Source: Nocardiopsis terrae (GTDB lineage: Bacteria; Actinomycetota; Actinomycetes; Streptosporangiales; Streptosporangiaceae). Taken from it: a stretch of DNA of 64,000 bases. Every line of letters starts with the position of its first letter. The first letter of the stretch is position 1. The notes beneath the pieces are model-generated. The model was not told the origin of the DNA and made no database searches. It saw only the letters and a program-made list of their open reading frames with translations. Shown one piece after another: positions 30,292 to 39,624 of the stretch. Made by a program: the position numbers and the translations under genes. The stretch spans positions 461,046-525,045 of the forward strand of contig NZ_BMXJ01000003.1 in assembly GCF_014651695.1 (NCBI RefSeq), given 5' to 3'.

Positions 30292-30810
30292 ATGGATTCC
30301 CTGCTGACACGCCCCGGTATCCGCGACGCCACCGTCGCCGACGCGGCGGCGTGCGCGGCCCTCTACGCGCCCTACGTCACCGACACCGCCATCACCTTCG
30401 AACTCACCCCGCCCCCGCCCGAGCAGATGGCCGAGCGCATCACCGCGGCCCAGCGCGAGCACGCGTGGATCGTCCTGGAGGACGAGGAGGGGGTGGCCGG
30501 TTACGCCTACGGCGGCACCTTCCGCACCCGCTCCGCCTACCGGTGGACCTGCGAGGTCAGCGTCTACCTGCAACGGGGGCGGCACCGCCGCGGCGCGGGC
30601 CGGGCGCTGTACGCAGAACTCCTGCCCCGCCTGGCCGAACGCGGCATGCGCACCGCCATCGCCTGCATGACCCTGCCCAACGACGCCAGCCAGGGCCTGC
30701 ACCGGGCCATGGGGTTCGAGGACGTGGGCGTCATGCGGCGGGTGGGACACAAACACGGCACCTGGCACGACGTCGCCTGGGCACAGCTGGAGCTCGGCCC
30801 CGCCGGCTGA
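30292..30810 (+). CDS. GNAT acetyltransferase, phosphinothricin/methionine-sulfone type
   Basis: 172 residues. GNAT fold with the N-terminal IRDATVADAAACAALYAPYV, TAITFELTPP, the acetyl-CoA motif RRGAGRALYAEL and the C-terminal MGFEDVGVMRRVGHKHGTWHD. This layout is that of Bar/Pat/YwnH-type N-acetyltransferases acting on phosphinothricin, methionine sulfone or sulfoximine. Probably detoxifies such glutamine-synthetase inhibitors. It starts 2 bp from a palindrome shared with the divergent regulator. Confidence 0.9.
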   Translation: MDSLLTRPGIRDATVADAAACAALYAPYVTDTAITFELTPPPPEQMAERITAAQREHAWIVLEDEEGVAGYAYGGTFRTRSAYRWTCEVSVYLQRGRHRRGAGRALYAELLPRLAERGMRTAIACMTLPNDASQGLHRAMGFEDVGVMRRVGHKHGTWHDVAWAQLELGPAG

Positions 30811-30928
30811 ACCACGACCCGGACCCCGGCGGGCGGGCCCGCTCCTCACGCCCCCTCCGCGCAGATCGGCCACACCCCAGGCCCGACGCGATCCCCTCCT
30901 TCGCCCACTACCCTCCCTGGAGCGCCCC

Positions 30929-31954
30929 GTGTCCGCGCACACCGCCCGCCACCGCCCCTCGGGGCTGGCCTTCGCGCTCGCCTCCGCACTGGCCTTCGGC
31001 GGCGCCGGGGTCTTCGCCCGCCCCCTGCTGGACGCGGGCATGGACTCCCTGCACGTGACCTGGCTGCGGTTGGCCGTCGCCGCGCTGATCCTGCTCCCGA
31101 TCGCGATCCGGCACCGCCGCATCGTCCGGCGCAGACCCCTGCTGCTCCTGGCCTACGGCATCTTCCCCATGGCCGGTGTCCAGGCCCTGTACTTCGCCGC
31201 CGTCGCCCGCATCCCGGTGGGTATCGCACTGCTCCTGGAGTTCCTCGGCCCGGTGCTGGTCCTGCTGTGGGTACGGGTGGTGCGCCGCCACCGGGTCTCC
31301 CCCGCCGCGGTGGCGGGCGTGGTCCTGGCCGTGGCCGGGCTCGGACTCCTGCTGGAGGTCTGGGCGGGGATGCGCCTGGACGCGATCGGCGTCGGCCTGG
31401 CCCTGGGGGCCGCCGCCGCCCAGGCCACGTTCTTCCTGCTCGGCGACGCCATGGGAGAGGACACCGACCCCCTTGCGGTCATCGCCTTCGGCGCCCTGGT
31501 CGCCACGGTCCTGCTGGGCGTGCTCGCCCGCCCCTGGACCCTGCCGTGGGGCCTGCTCGCCGAACCGCTTCCGCTGGGCGGCGTCCCCCTTCCGGGTTGG
31601 GGTGTCGCGCTGTGGCTGGGGCTGGTGTGCACCGCCCTGGCCTACTTCGTCGGGGTCTCGGCGATCAGGCGACTGTCTCCACAGGTCGCCGGGGGTGTGG
31701 CCTACCTGGAGGTGGTCACCGCGATCGTGCTGGCCTGGGTGCTGCTCGGCGAGGCGCTCACCCCGGTGCAGCTCCTCGGCGCGGCGGTCATCGTGACCGG
31801 GGCCTTCATCGCCCAGACCGCCGTACCCGCCTCGCCGGCCGCCGCTTCCGCGGCCGACGAGGCGGCGGCCGGGAACACAGGCCGCACCCCCAACCGGCCT
31901 GAGCCGCGCGGGCCCGGTCCTGATCAGGACCACGCGGCCCCGGAACGTTCCTGA
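30929..31954 (+). CDS. EamA/DMT family transporter
   Basis: 341 residues from GTG 30929. About ten hydrophobic helices in two EamA halves (FALASALAFGGAGVFARPLL... and AIGVGLALGAAAAQATFFLL...), each about 130 residues, and a charged, Pro-rich C-terminal tail of about 40 residues. Drug/metabolite-type exporters of this class (RhtA/YdcZ-like) export amino acids or other metabolites through the inner membrane. Located 118 bp after the GNAT gene, possibly the same transcript. Confidence 0.9.
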   Translation: MSAHTARHRPSGLAFALASALAFGGAGVFARPLLDAGMDSLHVTWLRLAVAALILLPIAIRHRRIVRRRPLLLLAYGIFPMAGVQALYFAAVARIPVGIALLLEFLGPVLVLLWVRVVRRHRVSPAAVAGVVLAVAGLGLLLEVWAGMRLDAIGVGLALGAAAAQATFFLLGDAMGEDTDPLAVIAFGALVATVLLGVLARPWTLPWGLLAEPLPLGGVPLPGWGVALWLGLVCTALAYFVGVSAIRRLSPQVAGGVAYLEVVTAIVLAWVLLGEALTPVQLLGAAVIVTGAFIAQTAVPASPAAASAADEAAAGNTGRTPNRPEPRGPGPDQDHAAPERS

Positions 31955-31989
31955 GGGCCCGCCCGATCCGTGTCGAGCAGTACACCAGG

Positions 31990-32919
31990 TCAGCGCCGTG
32001 CGGGCAGCGGAATCCGGTCCAGGTCGGCGGCCAACACCACCGACCCGTCGAACTCCTCACCCGCCTGGGCCACGAAACGCTCCTCCTCGTCCTCCTCGTA
32101 GCGCTCCGACAGATGGGTCAGTACCAGCAGGCGCACACCCGCCTGCGCGGCGATCCTGCCGGCCTGCCGTGCGGTCAGGTGCCCGTACCGCTCGGCCAGT
32201 TCCTCCTCGGAGTCCAGGTAGGTGGACTCGATGACCAGCATGTCCGCTCCCCGGGCCAGCTCCACCGCCTGGGCGCACACCCCGGTGTCCATGACGAACG
32301 CGAACACCTGCCCGGGCCTGGGCTCCGCGCAGTCGGCCAGGTCCACCACCCGCCCGTCCCCCAGCACCAGCGACCCCTCGCGCAGCAGACGGGAGACGTC
32401 GGGCCCGCGCACCCCGAAGTGCCCAAGCCGTTCGGGTAGCATCCGCCACCCGTCCGGTTCGGCCAGCCGGTACCCGTAGGCGGGCAGCGAATGGCGTAGT
32501 GGCAGCGCCGTCACTGTGAAGGGCTCCCCCTCCCCCACCGGACAACTCCCCGACCCGCCCACCGGCTGGGGGAGGACCACGTCGGTGTCGTGGAAGGACG
32601 TGGCGTGGCGCAACCGGCGCCAGTACTCCTCTCCGGCGCCGGGGTAGGCCACCCGCACGGTGTGCGGCACCCGGTCGCGGGAGATGCGCTGGATCGTCCC
32701 CGGCAGGCCGAGGCTGTGGTCACCGTGGAAGTGCGTCACACAGATCCTGGTGATGTCGCTGGCGGCCAGCCCGGCGAAGCGCATCTGCCGCTGCGTGCCC
32801 TCCCCGGGATCGAACAGCACGCCCTGGTCGCCCCAGCGCAGGAAGTATCCGTTGTGGTTGCGGCGACGGGTGGGCACCGCGCTGGAGGTCCCCAGGATGA
32901 CGAGTTCGCGTACGGACAT
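31990..32919 (-). CDS. rnz: Ribonuclease Z
   Basis: 309 residues from ATG 32919. Metallo-beta-lactamase fold with ELVILGTSSAVPTRRRNHNG, FDPGEGTQRQMRFA, zinc motif THFHGDHSLGLPGTIQ, and VIESTYL and VLTHLSERY further on, which are diagnostic of tRNase Z. It cleaves the 3' trailer of tRNA precursors in the cytoplasm. The tail is acidic (YEEDEEERFV). It is convergent with EamA and followed upstream by another MBL gene. Confidence 0.95.
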   Translation of the reverse strand: MSVRELVILGTSSAVPTRRRNHNGYFLRWGDQGVLFDPGEGTQRQMRFAGLAASDITRICVTHFHGDHSLGLPGTIQRISRDRVPHTVRVAYPGAGEEYWRRLRHATSFHDTDVVLPQPVGGSGSCPVGEGEPFTVTALPLRHSLPAYGYRLAEPDGWRMLPERLGHFGVRGPDVSRLLREGSLVLGDGRVVDLADCAEPRPGQVFAFVMDTGVCAQAVELARGADMLVIESTYLDSEEELAERYGHLTARQAGRIAAQAGVRLLVLTHLSERYEEDEEERFVAQAGEEFDGSVVLAADLDRIPLPARR

Positions 32920-33025
32920 GGGGTGCATTGTCCCACCACCGTGCACCCCCTGGGCCTACGACAGGGGCGCCCCCGACCTGGCCTCTGAGCGGTCAACGCA
33001 GAACAGCACGGCCCCGGCGGTCCGT

Positions 33026-33787
33026 TCAGCGCACCCCCGTGGAGCGGGCCCGCACGGCCGCCAGGCGCGGTCCGTCAGTGAAAGGGTCACCGTGTCCGGG
33101 CAGCACCAGCGTGTTCTCGGGCAGCGCGGCCAGCCTGTCCAGCGAGTCCAGGGCCAGCACGGAGTCGTGCGTGGACATCCGGCTCACCACCCGGGGCCCC
33201 ACACAACCGGTGGTGGGGTCGTCGGTGACCAGGGCGTCACCGCTGAACACCACACCGCGGTCCTCGAAGAGCACCAGGGAACTGCCCGGGGTGTGCCCCG
33301 GAACCGACAGCACCCGGGGCGCCCCCGGCACCTCTTCCAGCACCTGGTCGTGGCCGAAGGTGGTGTACTCACGCACCCGTGCCGAACTGAACGCCCCGGC
33401 GTATCCCAACCGCATCAGCGTCTGAACGGCACTGGGGCGGCGCAACAGGTAGGAGAACAGCGGGCGTTCGGGGCGGGCGTGGATCACCGAACTGGTGGGA
33501 CCGTCATCCAGGATCGGCGCGTCGGCCTCGTGCACCCACACCCGGGCCCCGGCCTTGTCCCGGGCACGCTCGGCCAACCCGGTGTGGTCGGGGTGGGCGT
33601 GGGTGAGCACCACGGCACGCAGCCTGCCGCCCACCCAGGCGACCGTGTCCAGGAACCGGCCGCTGTGGGCGGGCAGCCCCGCATCGACCATGACCAGCCC
33701 TTCGGCGGTCTCCACCAGGTAGAAGTTCACGAGTTGGTCGCCGAGCCGGTGTACACCCGGGGCGACCTCGGAGGGGACATGGCTCAT
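33026..33787 (-). CDS. MBL-fold metallo-hydrolase (glyoxalase II-like)
   Basis: 253 residues from ATG 33787. Zinc-binding motif THAHPDHTGLAER, then VLSVPGHTPGSSLVLFEDRG and FSGDALVTDDP, and a C-terminal LVLPGHGDPF. This is the class B fold of glyoxalase II, lactonase or related hydrolases; substrate unknown. It stands alone, transcribed towards rnz. Confidence 0.92.
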   Translation of the reverse strand: MSHVPSEVAPGVHRLGDQLVNFYLVETAEGLVMVDAGLPAHSGRFLDTVAWVGGRLRAVVLTHAHPDHTGLAERARDKAGARVWVHEADAPILDDGPTSSVIHARPERPLFSYLLRRPSAVQTLMRLGYAGAFSSARVREYTTFGHDQVLEEVPGAPRVLSVPGHTPGSSLVLFEDRGVVFSGDALVTDDPTTGCVGPRVVSRMSTHDSVLALDSLDRLAALPENTLVLPGHGDPFTDGPRLAAVRARSTGVR

Positions 33788-34062
33788 GGCTGCCTCCCGG
33801 TGAACCGTGTGTGAGCACCCGGCATGGATCCTCAACCCATTTCTACCCACGAATGTCCCCTCGGCCCCTCCCGACCCGCAGGAAACACCGGTCCCGTCCT
33901 CGAAGCGAGGGCGCCCTCCGCGCCGAGTGCGGGCACCCCCCCTGCTGGTCCGGGGACTGCCCGGTCTCACCGGACAAGGGCACATGCGCCGGTGGTCGGA
34001 GACCGCCCGGCGGGGCACGCCGGTCCGGGTCCGCCGCGGCCGACTGGGTTAGCGTCAACCAC

Positions 34063-35067
34063 GTGAGCAACGTAGAACCCCATCCCACCGAACAGCGGGT
34101 CTGCGGAGGCGAGGTCGACCGGACCGGCCCCGAACCCGACACCGAACTCCTCGAAGCCCGCGAGGTACCCCTGGGCGGACCGCGCGCGATGCTGGTCCAC
34201 CGCGTCCTGCCCGGCAAGAACCGCCGCATGGTCGGCGCCTGGTGCTTCGCCGACGTCTACGGGCCCACCGACGTCACCGTCGGGGCGGGCATGCAGGTGC
34301 CGCCCCATCCCCACATCGGGCTGCAGACCGTGAGTTGGCTGGTCCAGGGCGCCGTCCACCACCTGGACGGCCTGGGTTCGGACCAGATGGTCCGCCCCGG
34401 CCAGCTCAACCTGATGACCGCCGGGCACGGCATCGCCCACTCCGAACGCACACCTTCCGGTGCTCCCGGCCTGCTCCACGGCGCACAGCTGTGGGTGGCC
34501 CTGCCCGCGGACACGCGTGAGGGCGCCGCCCACTTCGAGCACCACGCCGACCTGCCGGAGTTCACGGTGCCGGGAGCGCGGGTCACGGTGATCATAGGAG
34601 AACTGGACGGGCACCGCTCACCCGCGAGCACCCACACGCCCCTGGTGGGGGCGGAGATCATCGTGGAGGCGGGCCAGAGAGTGCACCTTCCGGTCGATCC
34701 CGCCTTCGAACACGGCCTGCTGCCCCTGGACGGCCCCGTCCGAGCGCACGGACACCGGGTCGTGCCCGGCTCCCTGCTCTACCTGGGCACCGGGCGGGAG
34801 GGCGTACGGGTGCACGCCGACGAACGCACCCACCTGCTTCTTCTGGGCGGGGAACCCTTCCGTGAGGACCTGGTGATGTGGTGGAACTTCGTGGGCCGCG
34901 ACCACGAGGAGATCGTGCGCGCCCGTACCCAGTGGGAGGAACAGCGCGACGGCCGGACCGGGGGGACGCGCTTCGCTCCCGTGACGGCGGACGGGGGTGA
35001 AGCACTGCCCGCCCCGGAACTGCCCAACGCCCGGCTGCGCCCCAGACCTCGGCACCGCGAATCCTGA
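34063..35067 (+). CDS. Pirin family protein
   Basis: 334 residues from GTG 34063. Bicupin pirin: HPHIGLQTVSWLVQGAVHH (metal-binding His/Glu cluster, N-terminal cupin), GHGIAHSERTPSG, and a C-terminal cupin with GTGREGVRVHADERTHLLLLGG and MWWNFVGRDHEEI. Bacterial pirins can have quercetinase activity or modulate metabolic enzymes. A branched hairpin follows the stop. Confidence 0.93.
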   Translation: MSNVEPHPTEQRVCGGEVDRTGPEPDTELLEAREVPLGGPRAMLVHRVLPGKNRRMVGAWCFADVYGPTDVTVGAGMQVPPHPHIGLQTVSWLVQGAVHHLDGLGSDQMVRPGQLNLMTAGHGIAHSERTPSGAPGLLHGAQLWVALPADTREGAAHFEHHADLPEFTVPGARVTVIIGELDGHRSPASTHTPLVGAEIIVEAGQRVHLPVDPAFEHGLLPLDGPVRAHGHRVVPGSLLYLGTGREGVRVHADERTHLLLLGGEPFREDLVMWWNFVGRDHEEIVRARTQWEEQRDGRTGGTRFAPVTADGGEALPAPELPNARLRPRPRHRES

Positions 35068-35069
35068 CA

Positions 35070-35124
35070 CCCGCCGAGAGGGGCGCGCCCCGTCGGGCCC
35101 GGCGCGCGTGACGACCTCGGCGGG
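35070..35124 (+). terminator. Branched hairpin after pirin gene
   Basis: Outer arms CCCGCCGAG (35070-35078) and CTCGGCGGG (35116-35124) enclose an inner palindrome GGGGCGCGCCCC (35080-35091). It starts 3 bp after the stop; probable terminator. Confidence 0.5.
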
Positions 35125-35351
35125 GCCGGGTCCGCCACGCGCGCCGCCACAGCCGTACTGAAAGCGTCCGGTAAGCCCGCCTTGACAGCTTTCGTCCCTG
35201 CCTCCCGCTCTCCTGGGGTCTAGACAAAACAGAACCAAAGACACTCATCACAAAGACATCCAGCCCACGGGCCAGGCTCCACCGTGCTCAGAGGGCCAAA
35301 TCCTGCTACCGTGCGGATCGCGAACTACGGGATGATTTAGGAGACCTGAAC

Positions 35352-36968
35352 ATGGGGCAACAGCCTCGCGAGCAGTGGGGGACGCGCGCGGGATTCCTCA
35401 TGGCCGCGATCGGATCGGCCATCGGACTGGGCAACATCTGGCGATTCCCCTACATCGCCTACGAAAACGGGGGCGGGGCCTTTCTCCTGCCCTACCTCAT
35501 CGCCCTGCTGACCGCGGGTATCCCGCTACTCATCCTCGAGTACAGCATCGGCCACCGGTACCGTTCCTCGGCGCCGCTCTCCTACCGGCGCATCTCCCGA
35601 CCGGCGGAGGCCATCGGCTGGTGGCAGGTGGCGATCTGCTTCGTCATCGCGAGCTACTACGCCGTCATCGTCGCCTGGGCCGTGCGCTACGCCTGGTTCT
35701 CCGTCGGCCAGCAGTGGGGCGATGACCCGGACGCGTTCTTCTTCAACGACTTCCTCCAGGTCGGCGAGGAACCCGGGATGATCTCCGGGTTCGTCGCCGG
35801 CGTGGCCTGGCCCCTGGTGGCCGTGTGGGCGATCGTCCTGGTCGTGCTGGCCCTGGGCGTGCGCAAGGGCATCGAGAAGAGCACCAGGATCTTCATCCCC
35901 CTGCTGGTCGTGCTCTTCGTACTGCTGGTCATCCAGGCGCTCACCCTGGACGGTGCCGCCGCGGGACTGAACACCCTGTTCACCCCGGACTGGAGCAAGA
36001 TGCTCGACGGCGGGGTGTGGATCGCCGCCTACGGACAGATCTTCTTCTCGCTGTCCATCGGGTTCGCCATCATGGTCACCTACGCCTCCTACCTGCGCCG
36101 CAAGGCCAACCTGACCGGATCGGCCATGGTCGCGGGCCTGGCCAACAGCTCCTTCGAGCTCCTGGCCGGTATCGGTGTCTTCGCCGCGCTGGGCTTCATG
36201 GCCACCGCAGCGGGAACGAGTGTCGACGAGGTCGCCACCTCCGGGATCGGGCTGGCCTTCGTCGCCTTCCCGCAGATCATCTCCACACTGCCGCTGGGCG
36301 GGACGCTCTTCGGGGTGGTGTTCTTCCTCTGCCTGGTCATCGCCGGCCTCACCTCACTGATCAGCATCGTCCAGGTGATCATCTCGGCGGTGCAGGACCG
36401 CACCGGGCTGGGCCGCGTCCAGACCGTGCTGGTGGTGGGCGGCGCCACCGCGCTCGCCTCCATCCTGCTCTTCCCCACACCCGAGGGCCTGTACATCCTC
36501 GACGCCGCGGACCGCTTCATCAACCAGTACGGCATCGCCCTTGCCGGTCTGGTGATGGTCCTGGTGTTCGGCTGGATCCTGCGCAGGCTGCCGCTGTTCG
36601 AGAAGCACGCCAACGCCGTCTCCTCGATCCGCCTGGGCTGGTGGTGGAAGATCGCCCTGGGCGGGATCACCCCGGTCCTGCTGGGCTTCATGATGTGGGA
36701 CAGCCTGCGCACCGAGCTGACGACCAACTACGAGGGCTACCCGGAGAGCTTCCTGCTGGTCGCGGGCTGGGGCGTGGCCATCGGAGCGATCGTCTTCGGC
36801 ATCGTCATCTCCTGCATCCCCTGGCGGCGCGCCGACACCATCGCCCGACTGGACGCCGAACGCGGCGCCCAGGGGGACGGGCAGACCCCGGTCGAACTGG
36901 ACGAGCCCGACAGGATCGCGCCCCTGGGCCGGCCCGCCGAAGACACAGACAAGGAAGGGGACCGCTGA
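35352..36968 (+). CDS. Sodium-dependent NSS transporter, MetP-type
   Basis: 538 residues from ATG 35352 (TAGGAGACC upstream). Neurotransmitter:sodium-symporter fold of 11-12 helices. Helix 1 carries the Na+/substrate motif AIGSAIGLGNIWRFPY followed by ENGGGAF, and helix 6 ISLSIGF-type ('FFSLSIGFAIM'). The stop overlaps the ATG of a 37-aa small membrane protein, the arrangement of MetP-MetS, the methionine/alanine importer of Corynebacterium. Likely a Na+-driven amino-acid importer. The 284 bp upstream hold the pirin terminator and an AT-richer promoter region. Confidence 0.92.
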   Translation: MGQQPREQWGTRAGFLMAAIGSAIGLGNIWRFPYIAYENGGGAFLLPYLIALLTAGIPLLILEYSIGHRYRSSAPLSYRRISRPAEAIGWWQVAICFVIASYYAVIVAWAVRYAWFSVGQQWGDDPDAFFFNDFLQVGEEPGMISGFVAGVAWPLVAVWAIVLVVLALGVRKGIEKSTRIFIPLLVVLFVLLVIQALTLDGAAAGLNTLFTPDWSKMLDGGVWIAAYGQIFFSLSIGFAIMVTYASYLRRKANLTGSAMVAGLANSSFELLAGIGVFAALGFMATAAGTSVDEVATSGIGLAFVAFPQIISTLPLGGTLFGVVFFLCLVIAGLTSLISIVQVIISAVQDRTGLGRVQTVLVVGGATALASILLFPTPEGLYILDAADRFINQYGIALAGLVMVLVFGWILRRLPLFEKHANAVSSIRLGWWWKIALGGITPVLLGFMMWDSLRTELTTNYEGYPESFLLVAGWGVAIGAIVFGIVISCIPWRRADTIARLDAERGAQGDGQTPVELDEPDRIAPLGRPAEDTDKEGDR

Positions 36969-37081
36969 TGTCCGCCAGCGCCATCACCATGATGGTCATC
37001 TCCATGGTCGTGCTGTGGGGCGGCCTGGTGGCCGCCATCCTCCACCTGCGCAACCACCCCGACGAACCCGAGTCTCAGTAG
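36968..37081 (+). CDS. metS: Small subunit of methionine/alanine importer (MetS-like)
   Basis: 37 residues: a single membrane helix (AITMMVISMVVLWGGLVAAI) followed by LHLRNHPDEPE. The ATG shares its A with the TGA of the transporter (TGATG), so translation is coupled. This matches MetS-type small subunits required by NSS amino-acid importers in actinobacteria. A strong terminator follows, closing the two-gene operon. Confidence 0.85.
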   Translation: MSASAITMMVISMVVLWGGLVAAILHLRNHPDEPESQ

Positions 37082-37108
37082 CCCGCCGGGGAGAACCGAC
37101 CACACCGA

Positions 37109-37138
37109 GGGGGTCGCGGACACGTGTCCGCGACCCCC
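37109..37138. terminator. Bidirectional terminator
   Basis: 30-bp perfect palindrome with 15-bp arms GGGGGTCGCGGACAC/GTGTCCGCGACCCCC followed by CTTTC, between metS and the convergent PfpI gene. Confidence 0.85.
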
Positions 37139-37184
37139 TTTCACGGCCTCCGGACAGGCCCGGGCCGATCCGTCCGCGGGAGGC

Positions 37185-37727
37185 TCAGCCGGCGAACTCC
37201 CGCACGATCCGTTCACAGAAAGCCGGGAGATCGTCCGGGTTGCGGCTGGTGGTGAGCCCGTGGTCGGTGACGACCTCCTCCTCCACCACCACGCCCCCGG
37301 CATTGCGGATGTCGGTACGGATGCTGGGGTAGGAGGTCAGGGTGCGTCCGCGCACCACGTCGGCCTCGACCAGGATCCACGGGCCGTGGCAGATCGCCGC
37401 GACCGGCTTTCCCCGGGCCACGAAGTCGCGCACGAACCGCACCGCGTCGCCGTCGGAACGCAGGTTGTCCGGGTTGACGGTGCCGCCCGGGACCACGAGG
37501 GCGTCGTAGTCGTCCACACCGACCTTGGACACCTCCCGGTCCACCGTGAACTGGTCAGCCGGTTCGATGTCCCCGTTCATCGCCTGGATCCGGCCGTCGT
37601 GCAACGAGACCAGTTCCACGTCGGCGCCCTGATCGACCAGTGCCTGCCTCGGTTGGACCAGCTCCACCTGTTCGACCCCGTCGGCGGCCAGAACCGCCAC
37701 GCGGCGTCCGGTGAGTGCGTCAGCCAT
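37185..37727 (-). CDS. DJ-1/PfpI family glutamine amidotransferase-like protein
   Basis: 180 residues from ATG 37727. GRRVAVLAADGVEQVELVQP at the start, DALVVPGGTVNPDNLRSD in the middle and the nucleophile elbow AAICHGPWILVEA with catalytic Cys. The layout is of PfpI/YhbO-type proteins (deglycase or general stress proteins). It stands alone, convergent with the metPS-type operon. Confidence 0.92.
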   Translation of the reverse strand: MADALTGRRVAVLAADGVEQVELVQPRQALVDQGADVELVSLHDGRIQAMNGDIEPADQFTVDREVSKVGVDDYDALVVPGGTVNPDNLRSDGDAVRFVRDFVARGKPVAAICHGPWILVEADVVRGRTLTSYPSIRTDIRNAGGVVVEEEVVTDHGLTTSRNPDDLPAFCERIVREFAG

Positions 37728-37889
37728 GACGTTCCCCCTCACGTACTGCGGCGTCGTTCTCTGGTACCGGGCCCCTCCGACAAGCCCCGTACCGCGTTGG
37801 CCGCCCTACCCGCCCAGGCGTGGCCACTCACCTGCCCGGTGCCCCGAATGTTGGCGAATGTACCGATCAGAGGCTCTTCGGATGGAAAC

Positions 37890-39035
37890 TCAACCGCGCA
37901 ACCGCACGTTGAGCCGTGCGGCCTGCCGCGTGAGGTGGTCGCGTTCGGGAAGGTTGGGCGCCGCCCGGGCGGCCCGGGCGTAGAGCCGCGCCGCGGTGAC
38001 CGGGTCGCCGTCACGTTCGTGCAGGTACGCCGCCGCCGCGGTGTGCCGGGGCACGCCGGGGTCCAGTTCGGCCAGGGCGGCCAGCCCGGCCCTCGGCCCG
38101 TCGGCCTCCCCGACCGCGACAGCCCGGTTCAGACGCACCACCGGGCTGTCGGTGAGCCGCACCAGTTCGTCGTACCACTCGACGATCTGCACCCAGTCGG
38201 TCTCCTCCGCCGTACGGGCGTCGGCGTGCAGAGCGGCGACGGCGGCCTGGGCCTGGAACTCCCCCAGACGGTCACGGGCCAGGGCCGCCTGGAGCACGTC
38301 GACTCCCTCGGCGATCAGGCGGGTGTCCCACAGGCCGCGGTCCTGCTCGGCCAGGGGCACCAGCCTGCCGTCGGCTCCGGTGCGGGCCGAGCGTCGCGCG
38401 TGGTGCAGCAGCATGAGCGCGAGCAGACCCGCGACCTCCTCGTGGTCGATCCCTGCCGCCAGCCGGCGAGTGAGCCGGATCGCCTCGCCGGCAAGGTCGA
38501 CGTCACCCGAATAGCCCTCGTTGAAGACCAGGTAGAGCACCCGCAACACGGTGGCGATGTCACCGGGCCGGTCGAACCGGACACCGGAGACGGTCCGTTT
38601 GGCCCGGCTGATGCGCTGGGCCATGGTCGCCTCCGGCACGAGGTAGGCCCGCGCGATCTGACGTGTGTTCAGACCGCCGACCGCGCGCAGCGTGAGCGCG
38701 ACGGCCGAGGCCGGTGTCAGGGACGGGTGCGCGCACAGGAAGTACAACTGGAGGGTGTCGTCCACCGCCCGGCCCGGACCGGGAACGGGTTCCGCCTCGA
38801 CCCGGACCTCGCGCCGACGTCGGGAGATCTCGGCACGGGTGGTGTCGAGGAACCGGCGCCAGGCCACGGTGACCAGCCAGCCCTCGGGGTTGCGCGGCGG
38901 CTCCCGAGGCCACACGCGCACGGCCTCGACCAAGGCGTCCTGCACGGCGTCCTCGGCCGCCGCGAAGTCGGCTCCGCGACGGACGAGAACGCCGATCACG
39001 CTGGGGACCAGGGCCCGCAGCAGAGCTTCGTCCAC
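37890..39035 (-). CDS. ECF RNA polymerase sigma factor (ECF42 type)
   Basis: 381 residues. Sigma region 2 (LVPSVIGVLVRRGADFAAAE, DAVQDALVEAVRVWP, EGWLVTVAWRRFLDTTR), region 4 (LRAVGGLNTRQIARAYLVPE, MAQRISRAKRTV), then a long C-terminal extension of about 200 residues (DUF6596/TPR-like: LYLVFNEGYSGDVDLAGEAI, WYDELVRLTDSPVVRLNRAV, YLHERDGDPVTAARLYARAA). This architecture and the upstream YciI/DGPF gene define ECF42, in which the C-terminal extension replaces an anti-sigma factor. Confidence 0.93.
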   Translation of the reverse strand: MDEALLRALVPSVIGVLVRRGADFAAAEDAVQDALVEAVRVWPREPPRNPEGWLVTVAWRRFLDTTRAEISRRRREVRVEAEPVPGPGRAVDDTLQLYFLCAHPSLTPASAVALTLRAVGGLNTRQIARAYLVPEATMAQRISRAKRTVSGVRFDRPGDIATVLRVLYLVFNEGYSGDVDLAGEAIRLTRRLAAGIDHEEVAGLLALMLLHHARRSARTGADGRLVPLAEQDRGLWDTRLIAEGVDVLQAALARDRLGEFQAQAAVAALHADARTAEETDWVQIVEWYDELVRLTDSPVVRLNRAVAVGEADGPRAGLAALAELDPGVPRHTAAAAYLHERDGDPVTAARLYARAARAAPNLPERDHLTRQAARLNVRLRG

Positions 39036-39041
39036 CGTGTC

Positions 39042-39449
39042 TCACTCCGTGATGGTCGGCGGTGCGGCCAGGAACGGGCGCACCTCGAGCCACTCGTGGA
39101 TCGGCCCGCCACCCGCCCCCGGGGCCGCGGACAGCTCCCCGGCCAGCTCCAGCGCCCGCTCATGGGTCTCCACGTCGATCACCATCCAGCCGGCGATCAG
39201 GTCCTTGGTCTCCGCGAACGGGCCGTCGGTGACCGGCGGCCGCCCCTCGCCGTCGTAGCGCACGAACGTGCCCTCCGGGGAGAGCGCCTGGCTGTCGACG
39301 AACTCGCCGGTGCCCTCGAGCCGGTCGGCGAAGTCCTGCATGTACTGCACGTGGGCCGAGACCTCCTCCGGTGTCCACCGGTCCATCGGTACGTCGTTGA
39401 CCGCCTTCGGCGCGCCCCGGTAGTGCTTGAGCAGCAGGTACTTGGCCAT
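39042..39449 (-). CDS. YciI/DGPF-domain protein, ECF42 partner
   Basis: 135 residues. MAKYLLLKHYRGAP, then VRYDGEGRPPVTDGPFAETKD with the signature DGPF and a C-terminal VEVRPF-type strand. DGPF proteins are genetically linked to ECF42 sigma factors; the sigma gene begins 6 bp after this stop, so they form an operon. AGGAGG spacing favours ATG 39449 over ATG 39452. The open frame upstream continues into the broken membrane gene but is not a fusion. Confidence 0.92.
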   Translation of the reverse strand: MAKYLLLKHYRGAPKAVNDVPMDRWTPEEVSAHVQYMQDFADRLEGTGEFVDSQALSPEGTFVRYDGEGRPPVTDGPFAETKDLIAGWMVIDVETHERALELAGELSAAPGAGGGPIHEWLEVRPFLAAPPTITE

Positions 39450-39624
39450 CATGTCCTCCTCGGTGCGGCACGACCCATTGTGGCCGTGTTCACCGGGGAG
39501 ACGGAGCCGCACACCGATTCTCGACATCCCACCGGAACGTTTTCCAGCGAACTTCGAAACTCGGAACGCTGTCGGGCGGGGACTGAGCCGTCCTTGGCCC
39601 GCCACCCCACTGCTCCGGGCCCGC

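Noticed and set aside
35068-35351. Riboswitch ahead of the MetP-type transporter
   Set aside because: The hairpins near 35070-35124 fit a terminator of the pirin gene, and no SAM-riboswitch core was recognised in the remaining leader.
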